NCBI GenBank assembly: GCA_902494545.1
Contig: CABUTP010000123.1
Coordinates: forward strand, 1-5,127
DNA from: an uncultured Collinsella sp.
Lineage (GTDB): Bacteria; Actinomycetota; Coriobacteriia; Coriobacteriales; Coriobacteriaceae
Direction: 5' to 3'
Length of the DNA stretch: 5,127 nucleotides
Every line of letters starts with the position of its first letter. Position 1 is the stretch's first letter. The translations under genes were made by a program, and so were the position numbers. The notes beneath the pieces were generated by a model. That model was not told the DNA's origin and did no database searches. It saw only the letters and a program-made list of their open reading frames with translations. Below, piece after piece: positions 1 through 4,734 of this stretch.

Positions 1-1
1 G

Positions 2-790
2 AACGGCGTGACGGTGTCGGACGAGGAGGTCGAGAAGGCATGGAAGGACGCGTGCAAGAGCGCGGGCGGTGCCAAGGCCTTTAAGAAGACCCTCAAGACC
101 TACGGCTATACCGAGGACACCTACAAGGATTCGCTCAAGGAGAGCCTGGCGCAGCAGAAACTCAAGGATGCCGTGGCGCCCACCAGCAAGCCCAAGGACA
201 GCGAGATCGTCGATTACATCAACGAGAACCTGTCTAACTACAACGATGCTCGCCGCTCGTCGAACATCCTGATCAAGGTTGATTCCGACGCTTCCGACGA
301 GGACAAGGCCGCCGCCAAGGCCAAGGCGCAGGAGTGCCTGGACAAGATTAACTCCGGCGAGCTGAGCTTTGAGGACGCCGTTGAGCAGTACTCCGAGGAC
401 ACCGGTTCCAAGGAGAAGAAGGGCGATGTGGGCTGGGATAAGCTCACCACTTTCGTCGACAGCTACCAGACGGCGCTCGAGGGGCTCAACAAGGGCGACG
501 TGAGCGAAGTCGTCGAGTCGACCTATGGTTACCACATCATCAAGTGCACCGACTACTTCCATGTCGATAATCAGGTCGATGACATCAACCAGGTGCCCAA
601 GGCCATCAAGAAGTACGTCTCCAACGTGGTGAAGACACAGGCGGCCAGCACCGCGTACAGCGAGTGGCTGGAGCAGTACAAGAAGGATGCCGACATCACT
701 GTCAACCCCATGCCCAAGGACGTCCCGTATAACGTCAGCCTGAAGGGCGTCACCAAGAGCTCGACCGACGATTCGTCGACGACTGAGTAA
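2..790 (+). CDS. Parvulin-type peptidyl-prolyl isomerase / PrsA-SurA-like foldase, 5'-truncated
   Basis: This is the C-terminal 262 or so residues of an extracytoplasmic foldase. The frame is open to the left edge, so the signal peptide and true start lie upstream; the GTG at 8 is probably internal. Numbering from that GTG, residues 1-80 are a charged helical segment typical of the SurA/PrsA N-terminal chaperone region. Residues 82-183 form a parvulin rotamase domain: RRSSNILIKV strand, a Lys/Ala-rich helix, a GELSFEDAVEQYSED segment, KKGDVGW, and the closing YGYHIIK strand. A helical segment follows (about 190-230), then a Ser/Thr/Asp-rich tail ending in TTE. The family helps exported proteins fold outside the membrane, usually as a lipoprotein, but the lipobox would be outside the window. 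The conserved His of the first strand (usually S-H-I-L) is Asn86 here, while the second His (His176) is kept. Isomerase activity may therefore be reduced. The next gene is yqeY, 54 nt away. The family call is firm; the exact orthologue is not. Confidence 0.88.
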   Translation, partial: NGVTVSDEEVEKAWKDACKSAGGAKAFKKTLKTYGYTEDTYKDSLKESLAQQKLKDAVAPTSKPKDSEIVDYINENLSNYNDARRSSNILIKVDSDASDEDKAAAKAKAQECLDKINSGELSFEDAVEQYSEDTGSKEKKGDVGWDKLTTFVDSYQTALEGLNKGDVSEVVESTYGYHIIKCTDYFHVDNQVDDINQVPKAIKKYVSNVVKTQAASTAYSEWLEQYKKDADITVNPMPKDVPYNVSLKGVTKSSTDDSSTTE

Positions 791-797
791 TCATGGA

Positions 798-819
798 GCG
801 GTGCTCGCGCGAGTGCCGC
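798..819 (+). other. Small GC-rich hairpin between foldase gene and yqeY
   Basis: A nine-pair stem, with two G-U wobbles in the middle (802/815 and 803/814), closes on a GCGC tetraloop. No T-run follows, so it does not look like a standard intrinsic terminator. It could mark the 3' end of the foldase message or be incidental in G+C-rich DNA. I see no convincing separate promoter for yqeY in this 54-nt gap, so readthrough from the foldase gene is plausible. Confidence 0.3.
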
Positions 820-830
820 CCACGCTATTA

Positions 831-836
831 GAGAGG
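831..836 (+). promoter_or_regulatory. Ribosome binding site that decides the yqeY start
   Basis: GAGAGG lies 8 nt before the ATG at 845 but only 2 nt before the in-frame TTG at 839. The spacing favours the ATG, giving a protein that begins MTNEELQKEM. Confidence 0.7.
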
Positions 837-844
837 ATTTGCAG

Positions 845-1288
845 ATGACCAACGAAGAGCTGCAGAAAGAAATGATCGCGGCCATGAAGGCCAAGGATAA
901 GGTTCGCCTGTCCATCATTCGCCAGGTCAAGGCCGAGGTGAAGAATATCGAGGTTAACGAGCGCCGCGATGTGACCGAGGAAGACGTCAACAGCATGATT
1001 AAGCGTCTGATCAAGCAGACGAGCGAGACGCTGGAGATGTCCATCAAGGCCGGCACCGACCAGGAGCGTACCGACAACCTGACCGAGCAGGTCAAGATTC
1101 TGGAGAGTCTGCTGCCCGCGCAGGTTTCGGGCGAGGAGCTCGAGGCCCTGATCGAGCAGGTCATCACCGAGCTGGGCGCCACGTCCAAGAAGCAGATGGG
1201 CCAGGTTATGGGTGCACTCGGCAAGGCCACCGGCGGTAACTTCGACAAGCCGGCCGCGGCAAAGATCGTCGGTGCAAAATTGGCGTAA
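845..1288 (+). CDS. yqeY: GatB/YqeY domain-containing protein
   Basis: This 147-residue protein matches the usual length of the stand-alone YqeY family (about 150 residues). YqeY resembles the C-terminal tRNA-binding tail of GatB, a subunit of the tRNA-dependent amidotransferase. Its own role is not well established, so a tRNA-related function is inferred only from homology. Visible family features are an N-terminal amphipathic helix with K-A-K-D-K-V-R-L-S-I-I-R (residues 15-26), a Lys/Glu-rich helix pair, the conserved LLPAQ (89-93) that starts the second half, and the GATSKKQMGQVMGAL block (111-125), followed by the short GNFDKPAAAKIV helix. It is fully cytoplasmic, with no signal peptide or membrane segment. 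The start is set by GAGAGG at 831-836. A strong terminator follows the stop by 28 nt, so the gene ends its transcription unit, possibly together with the foldase gene upstream. Confidence 0.93.
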   Translation: MTNEELQKEMIAAMKAKDKVRLSIIRQVKAEVKNIEVNERRDVTEEDVNSMIKRLIKQTSETLEMSIKAGTDQERTDNLTEQVKILESLLPAQVSGEELEALIEQVITELGATSKKQMGQVMGALGKATGGNFDKPAAAKIVGAKLA

Positions 1289-1316
1289 GCGCCGGCCGAC
1301 ACATAGCCGATGCTGA

Positions 1317-1349
1317 GGGGCGTGACCATTGCGGTCGCGCCCCCTTTTT
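1317..1349 (+). terminator. Intrinsic (rho-independent) terminator after yqeY
   Basis: GGGGCGTGACC (1317-1327) pairs over 11 positions with 1333-1343, with one T-G wobble at 1323/1337. The loop is 5 nt (ATTGC), and one C followed by five T (1345-1349) comes directly after. A stable G+C-rich stem plus T-run on the + strand is the classical form. It separates the yqeY unit from the transporter operon. Confidence 0.9.
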
Positions 1350-1357
1350 GGCTGGGT

Positions 1358-1426
1358 ACTCATTGGGGACAGACTTAAATGAGTGCCCAATGAGCGGGTA
1401 CTCATTTAAGTCTGTCCCCAATGAGT
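1358..1426. repeat. Long palindromic (BIME/REP-like) intergenic element
   Basis: A 27-nt left arm (1358-1384) is an exact reverse complement of the right arm (1400-1426). The pairing extends inward by one G-T wobble and three G-C pairs, giving a 31-bp stem around a 7-nt loop (1389-1395). Each arm is itself bracketed by ACTCATT and AATGAGT, so it can fold alone into a 7-bp hairpin with a 13-nt loop. The arm core is GGGGACAGACTTAAATGAGT. Two REP-like units in opposite orientation would give this shape. I associate GGGACAG-type palindromes with dispersed repeats mobilised by IS200-like (RAYT) transposases, but no transposase is present here and copy number cannot be seen. There is no T-run, and a good terminator already lies just upstream, so termination is not its obvious role. 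Confidence 0.85.
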
Positions 1427-1441
1427 GGGTGGAAGGTTGCG

Positions 1442-1490
1442 GGTTCTTTACGGGAATGTAGTGTGGGCTGCGGAAACGCGGTTCTTTCCG
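1442..1490 (+). promoter_or_regulatory. Candidate operator: spaced direct repeat upstream of the transporter -10 box
   Basis: GGTTCTTTACG (1442-1452) recurs as GGTTCTTTCCG (1480-1490), 10 of 11 identical and 38 bp apart. The second copy abuts the TACAAT -10 hexamer. The second copy also closes a 6-bp inverted repeat, CGGAAA (1471-1476) with TTTCCG (1485-1490). The position would suit a repressor or activator of the amino acid transporter, but no regulator family can be named from this. Confidence 0.3.
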
Positions 1491-1496
1491 TACAAT
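1491..1496 (+). promoter_or_regulatory. Putative -10 box (TACAAT) for the amino acid transporter operon
   Basis: TACAAT differs from the sigma-70 consensus TATAAT at one base and sits 36 nt before the ATPase start codon. It lies downstream of the yqeY terminator, where a new promoter is needed. No good -35 box is found 16-18 nt upstream (the region reads about CTGCGG), which suggests a weak or activator-dependent promoter. Transcription would start near 1503. Confidence 0.5.
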
Positions 1497-1531
1497 AGTT
1501 CAACTCGTGTAAACGCAGGGAAGGGACATTC

Positions 1532-2263
1532 ATGGCAGACATGATCGAGATCAAGCATCTCAACAAGTACTTTGGCGACCTGCATGTGCTCAAAGATATC
1601 AATCTCACCGTCAAGCGCGGCGAGAAGCTCGTAATGATCGGGCCTTCCGGTTCGGGTAAGTCGACGCTCATCCGCTGTGTCGATTATCTTGAGGAGCCCA
1701 CGTCGGGCGAGGTCGTCATCGACGGTACGCCGCTCACCAAAAAGAATCACCTGGAGATGGCTCGCAAGTATAGTTCCATGGTGTTTCAGCAGTTCAACCT
1801 GTATCCCAACATGACGGTGCTCGGCAACCTGACGCTCGCGCCCATCAAGCTGCAAAAGAAGAGCAAGGAGGAGGCGACCGAGATCGCCATCGCCGCGCTC
1901 AAGCGCGTCGGGATGGCGCATAAGGCCGGCGAGTACCCGCAGAATCTCTCGGGTGGTCAGCAGCAACGCATCGCCATCGCCCGCGCCCTGTGCACCAAGC
2001 AGCCCATCATCCTGTTTGACGAGCCGACCTCGGCGCTCGACCCCGAGATGGTTCAGGAAGTTCTGGACGTTATGATTGAGCTCGCGCAGGAGGACATCAC
2101 CATGATCTGTGTGACGCACGAGATGGGCTTTGCGCGTCAGGTGGCCGACCGCGTCATCTTTATGGAGGACGGCCGCATTCTGGAGGAGGGCACGCCCGAG
2201 CACTTCTTCGATAACCCCGAGAACCCGCGCTGCCGCGAGTTCCTGTCCAAGATTCTGCACTAG
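1532..2263 (+). CDS. Polar amino acid ABC transporter ATP-binding protein (GlnQ family)
   Basis: This 243-residue cytoplasmic ATPase powers the importer encoded by the next three genes. All nucleotide-binding motifs are present: Walker A GPSGSGKS (residues 37-44), Q-loop VFQQFNLYP (84-92), signature LSGGQ (139-143), Walker B IILFDE (159-164) with catalytic Glu164, D-loop SALD (167-170), and switch His196 in VTHEMGFA. The FNLYP stretch, THEMGFAR, and ending (E-E-G-T-P-E-x-F-F-D-N-P) are typical of the GlnQ/HisP/GltL class for polar amino acids. The length is normal for a stand-alone subunit. AAGGGA (1521-1526) lies 5 nt before the ATG. It is the first gene of the operon, following the TACAAT box, and its stop is separated from the binding-protein gene by only a few nucleotides. 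The family call is very secure. The substrate cannot be told from the ATPase itself. Confidence 0.96.
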   Translation: MADMIEIKHLNKYFGDLHVLKDINLTVKRGEKLVMIGPSGSGKSTLIRCVDYLEEPTSGEVVIDGTPLTKKNHLEMARKYSSMVFQQFNLYPNMTVLGNLTLAPIKLQKKSKEEATEIAIAALKRVGMAHKAGEYPQNLSGGQQQRIAIARALCTKQPIILFDEPTSALDPEMVQEVLDVMIELAQEDITMICVTHEMGFARQVADRVIFMEDGRILEEGTPEHFFDNPENPRCREFLSKILH

Positions 2264-2271
2264 GCGCGGTG

Positions 2272-3147
2272 ATGGACATGACGGATATGACGAGGGCGGC
2301 CGTGTCGCGCCGTCACTTTTTGCAGCTGGCGGGTGCCGGCATGTTTGCGCTGACGGGGACCGCGCTTACCGGTTGCGGCAACTCCACCAGCGGCGAGGGC
2401 TCCGACAAGGGCTCCAAGCTTGCGGCCATCAAGTCGCGTGGCCATCTGAATGCCGGCGTTAAGAAGGACGTTCCCGGCTATGGCTATTACGACACCGCCA
2501 AGGGCCGCTTTGAGGGCATGGAAGTCGATTTGTGCTACCAGATCGCCGCTGCCGTCTTTGGCGTGAGCTACAAGGAGGCCCGTGCCCAGGAGCTTGTCGA
2601 GTTTACCGACGTAACGCCCAAGACGCGCGGCCCGTTGATCGATAACGGCCAACTCGACGTGGTCGCGGCGACCTACACCATCACCGACGAGCGCAAGAAG
2701 AGCTGGGATTTTTCGACGCCGTACCGCACCGACTACGTGGGACTCATGGTCAAGAAGCGTTCGGGCTTTACCTCGATTGAGGATTTGGATGGCAAGGTCA
2801 TTGGCGTGAGCCAGGGCGCCACCACGCAGAGCCTGATCGAGCAGATGATCAAGGACAACGGCTTTAGCTGCAAGCCCGAGTTTAGGGCTTTTAGTGGCTA
2901 CCCCATCATCAAGAGTTCGCTCGACGCCGGCAATATCGACGTCTTTGCCATGGACCGCTCCACGCTGGCTGGCTACATGAACGAGACCGTTGAGCTGTTG
3001 CAGCCCGAGGTCAAGTTTGGCGAGCAAGGCTACGGCGTGGCGACCAAGAAGGGCTGCGACCTTTCGGCCGTGGTCGATCAGGTGATTTGCAATCGCCTGG
3101 CCGACGGCTGGCTCGACCAAGAGGTCAAGACCTGGGGTCTTGTATAG
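2272..3147 (+). CDS. Amino acid ABC transporter substrate-binding lipoprotein, PEB1-like, likely aspartate/glutamate
   Basis: This 291-residue solute-binding protein of the SBP_bac_3 family captures amino acid outside the cell and delivers it to the two permeases encoded next. The N-terminus has a twin-arginine motif SRRHFLQ (Arg13-Arg14), a hydrophobic stretch, and a lipobox LTGC with lipidated Cys35, so it is a Tat-exported lipoprotein. The mature part begins after a Gly/Ser linker with IKSRGHLNAGVKKDVP (53-68), then FEGMEVDL (80-87), KTRGPLIDNG (117-126), TYTITDERKK (134-143), DLDGKVIGVSQGATT (171-185), and DVFAMDRS (223-230). From memory these align with the aspartate/glutamate-binding PEB1 of Campylobacter, whose ligand contacts would match Lys64, Arg119, Arg141 and Asp228. 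Acidic amino acids are thus the likely substrate, by inference. The start is uncertain: ATG 2272 has AGG 7 nt upstream, GTG 2269 and ATG 2278 or 2287 are alternatives, and GTG 2302 has GAGGG 5 nt upstream. All keep the Tat motif. Confidence 0.92.
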   Translation: MDMTDMTRAAVSRRHFLQLAGAGMFALTGTALTGCGNSTSGEGSDKGSKLAAIKSRGHLNAGVKKDVPGYGYYDTAKGRFEGMEVDLCYQIAAAVFGVSYKEARAQELVEFTDVTPKTRGPLIDNGQLDVVAATYTITDERKKSWDFSTPYRTDYVGLMVKKRSGFTSIEDLDGKVIGVSQGATTQSLIEQMIKDNGFSCKPEFRAFSGYPIIKSSLDAGNIDVFAMDRSTLAGYMNETVELLQPEVKFGEQGYGVATKKGCDLSAVVDQVICNRLADGWLDQEVKTWGLV

Positions 3148-3160
3148 GCGCATCGTCCAA

Positions 3161-3167
3161 GGAAGGA
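3161..3167 (+). promoter_or_regulatory. Ribosome binding site that decides the first permease start
   Basis: GGAAGGA stands 5 nt before the ATG at 3173. It rules out the in-frame TTG at 3140, which overlaps the binding-protein gene and has no comparable site. Confidence 0.8.
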
Positions 3168-3172
3168 ATCAA

Positions 3173-3919
3173 ATGCTCGAAGGATTATTTGACGCCGACC
3201 GTTGGTCGACGACATTTCAAAACATGGGGCCCTTCTGGGAGGGCTTTGGCGTGACGCTGCAGGTGGTCGTTGCCGGTCTGCTGTTGTCGCTGGTGCTGGG
3301 CACGCTGCTGGGCGTGTTCTCTACCACTCGTTCGCGCGTGCTGCGCGCCATAAGCCGCGTGTACGTGGAGTTTTACCAGAACACCCCGTTGCCCGTGCAG
3401 GTGCTCTTTATGTACATGGCCGGTCCGCAGTTTTTGCAGGCCATAACCGGTGCCGACCAGCCGGTGCGCATCGCGCCGTTCGTGCTGGGCTTCTTGGGTG
3501 TGGGCCTGTATCACGCGGCCTACATTTCGGAGGTCATCCGCACCGGTATCGAGGCGGTTCCACGCGGTCAGATGGAGGCGGCCCAGAGCCAGGGCTTCAC
3601 CCGTGCGCAGGCGTACTGGTACATCGTACTGCCCCAGACGTTCAAGATCATTCTGCCGCCGCTGTGTAACCAGGCGCTCAACCTGGTCAAGAACACGTCG
3701 GTGCTGGCGCTTGTGGCCGGCGGCGACCTTATGTACCGTTCCGACAACTTTGTGAGTCTGTACGGTTACCTGCAGGGATACATCGTCTGCTGTCTTATGT
3801 ACTTCATCATCTGCTTTCCGCTCGCCATGCTGGTGCAGTGGCTCGAGCGCCGCTCCAAGGAGCGTCCGCGCGGCGTGAGCCTGGCCGAGCTGGGACTCGA
3901 CAACGTAGAGGAGGCCTAG
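3173..3919 (+). CDS. Amino acid ABC transporter permease (HisM/GltJ type), first subunit
   Basis: This 248-residue inner-membrane protein forms half of the transport channel. About five hydrophobic segments are visible, near residues 25-49, 73-91, 99-122, 157-182 and 198-222. The cytoplasmic coupling loop that docks on the ATPase is intact: EAAQSQG (135-141) followed by IVLPQ (151-155), the EAA motif of binding-protein-dependent permeases. FYQNTPLPVQVLF (67-79) is the conserved segment typical of the polar amino acid permease family (HEQRO-type), where R-x-T-P is common. A charged tail (about 224-248, ERRSKERPRG and onward) should be cytoplasmic. It begins 25 nt after the binding-protein stop, with its own strong ribosome binding site. 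Its last codons contain the ribosome binding site of the next permease, with which it presumably forms a heterodimer. The family call is secure; substrate is inferred only from the neighbouring binding protein. Confidence 0.94.
   Translation: MLEGLFDADRWSTTFQNMGPFWEGFGVTLQVVVAGLLLSLVLGTLLGVFSTTRSRVLRAISRVYVEFYQNTPLPVQVLFMYMAGPQFLQAITGADQPVRIAPFVLGFLGVGLYHAAYISEVIRTGIEAVPRGQMEAAQSQGFTRAQAYWYIVLPQTFKIILPPLCNQALNLVKNTSVLALVAGGDLMYRSDNFVSLYGYLQGYIVCCLMYFIICFPLAMLVQWLERRSKERPRGVSLAELGLDNVEEA
3907..3914 (+). promoter_or_regulatory. Strong ribosome binding site inside the 3' end of the first permease gene
   Basis: AGAGGAGG lies in the last codons of the upstream gene (encoding part of VEEA), 8 nt before the ATG at 3923. 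Only 3 nt separate the two reading frames, which fits translational coupling and balanced synthesis of the two permease subunits. Confidence 0.85.
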
Positions 3920-3922
3920 CGC

Positions 3923-4561
3923 ATGGAAATCTTCAACGCGACCAACCTGCTCTACATTTGGGGCGGCTTTGTTAAGACCATCGAGATCTCGGCGCTGTCG
4001 ATCTTTTTCTCGCTCATCTTTGGCACGGTGCTGGCGCTCGTTAAAAGCTATGCGCCCCGCCCGTTCCGTATTTTGGTGAGCGCCTATATCGAGCTGTTCC
4101 GTTGCACGCCGAACCTGCTGTGGATCCTGTTTATCTACTTTACGGTGCAGGGTTTGGACATTGTGATTTCGACCATCGCCTTTACGCTGTTTACCAGCGC
4201 TGTTATGGCCGAGATTGTGCGCGGCGGCCTCAACTCGATTCCACGCGGCCAGTTTGAGGCAGCACAGAGCCAGGGCTTCGGCTTCTTTGCCACCATGCGT
4301 TACATCATTCTGCCGCAGACGTTTAAGACGATCATTCCGGCGCTGTTTAGCCAGTGCACGACCGTCATTAAGGACAGCTCGTATCTTTCGGGCATTAACG
4401 TGGCCGAGCTCATGTACACGGCAAACGTCGTGATGGCCCACGCGATCGATCTGTCGCAGGTGCTTATGCTCTACGGCCTGGTGTTTGCGATGTACTTTGT
4501 GCTCAACTTTGGTATCTCGTTGCTGGTCCGAGCCTACCAGCGCCGTATCGTAGCCGCATAG
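3923..4561 (+). CDS. Amino acid ABC transporter permease (GlnP/GltK type), second subunit
   Basis: This 212-residue inner-membrane protein is the partner of the preceding permease. Hydrophobic segments lie near residues 11-40, 64-95, 133-160 and 175-203. The EAA loop reads EAAQSQG (112-118) followed by IILPQ (128-132), and FRCTPNLLWILF (59-70) matches the conserved family segment. The block from PRGQ through LPQTFK is nearly identical to that of the first permease, showing the two are paralogues. The length is normal for the smaller subunit of this family. A short basic tail (RAYQRRIVAA) should be cytoplasmic. It is the last gene of the transporter operon. No T-run terminator follows; instead a 105-nt inverted repeat starts at the base after the TAG stop. 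The family call is secure, and the substrate is likely acidic amino acids by association with the PEB1-like binding protein. Confidence 0.94.
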   Translation: MEIFNATNLLYIWGGFVKTIEISALSIFFSLIFGTVLALVKSYAPRPFRILVSAYIELFRCTPNLLWILFIYFTVQGLDIVISTIAFTLFTSAVMAEIVRGGLNSIPRGQFEAAQSQGFGFFATMRYIILPQTFKTIIPALFSQCTTVIKDSSYLSGINVAELMYTANVVMAHAIDLSQVLMLYGLVFAMYFVLNFGISLLVRAYQRRIVAA

Positions 4562-4666
4562 CCTGGCTTTCCCAAGCACGGCACCTTGCCCCTCAATCGT
4601 CGCTTGCGTACATTTAGTACGCGGCGCTCCTCTTTCGGGGCAATCTGCCGCACTTGGGAAACCAGG
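4562..4666. repeat. Composite 105-nt inverted-repeat element directly after the transporter operon
   Basis: The outer arms 4562-4592 and 4637-4666 pair at 26 positions: CCTGG, TTTCCCAAG, CGGCA and TTGCCCC each match exactly, broken by one bulged C (4567) and two 2x2 mismatches. The 44-nt interior holds a second hairpin, GCGTAC (4606-4611) with GTACGC (4617-4622), extended by two T-G wobbles around loop ATTTA. The whole RNA would fold into a long arm with an apical stem-loop. No T-run follows, so it is not a standard terminator. It begins immediately after the stop codon and could protect the operon's 3' end, or be a small non-autonomous mobile repeat (MITE or REP-like). I see no flanking target duplication. 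Confidence 0.75.
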
Positions 4667-4688
4667 TCGAAGGCAGGGGCAAAATGAA

Positions 4689-4717
4689 TGTGACAAAGGG
4701 ACTGTCTCTTTGTCACA
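4689..4717. repeat. Short perfect palindrome upstream of the kinase gene
   Basis: TGTGACAAAGGGA (4689-4701) pairs with 4705-4717 over 13 positions with one G-T wobble, around a 3-nt loop (CTG). On the reverse strand it contains GAGACAG, reminiscent of the GGGACAG core in the palindrome at 1358-1426, so the two may belong to related repeat classes. It ends 5 nt before the ribosome binding site of the next gene. A structure this close could affect initiation if transcribed. Confidence 0.75.
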
Positions 4718-4722
4718 CAGAG

Positions 4723-4728
4723 AAAGGA
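4723..4728 (+). promoter_or_regulatory. Ribosome binding site of the kinase-like gene
   Basis: AAAGGA sits 6 nt before the ATG at 4735. It favours this start over the in-frame ATG at 4684, which would place the palindrome 4689-4717 inside the coding region. Confidence 0.75.
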
Positions 4729-4734
4729 ATCGCG

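Noticed and set aside
826..831. TATTAG as a -10 box for yqeY
   Set aside because: Only four of six consensus bases match, no -35 box is present, and it would start transcription at or inside the start codon region.
571..1405. Two overlapping - strand frames (252 and 204 codons) opposite the foldase end and yqeY
   Set aside because: They run through the terminator and palindrome regions and have no domain signature; yqeY on the + strand explains the coding signal.
1358..1426. Long palindrome as a second terminator or as a CRISPR repeat pair
   Set aside because: No T-run follows, there are only two inverted arms with no regular spacers, and a good terminator lies immediately upstream.
1448..2260. 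270-codon - strand frame opposite the ATPase gene
   Set aside because: Every ABC ATPase motif is on the + strand. The antisense product has no family resemblance.
2260..3153. 297-codon - strand frame opposite the binding-protein gene
   Set aside because: The + strand product has a complete signal, lipobox and family motifs. The antisense product shows none and has shadow-type composition.
3140..3172. TTG start for the first permease overlapping the binding-protein stop
   Set aside because: It has no ribosome binding site, whereas ATG 3173 has GGAAGGA 5 nt upstream.
3185..4696. 503-codon open frame on the - strand across both permease genes and the intergenic repeat
   Set aside because: Its translation is rich in His, Gln and Arg with no recognisable domain, and it lies exactly opposite two well-supported permeases. 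Long antisense frames are expected opposite G/C-ending codons.
4684..4734. In-frame upstream ATG extending the kinase-like protein by 17 residues
   Set aside because: It would encode the palindrome as protein, the family block starts soon after the later ATG, and ATG 4735 has a well-spaced AAAGGA.
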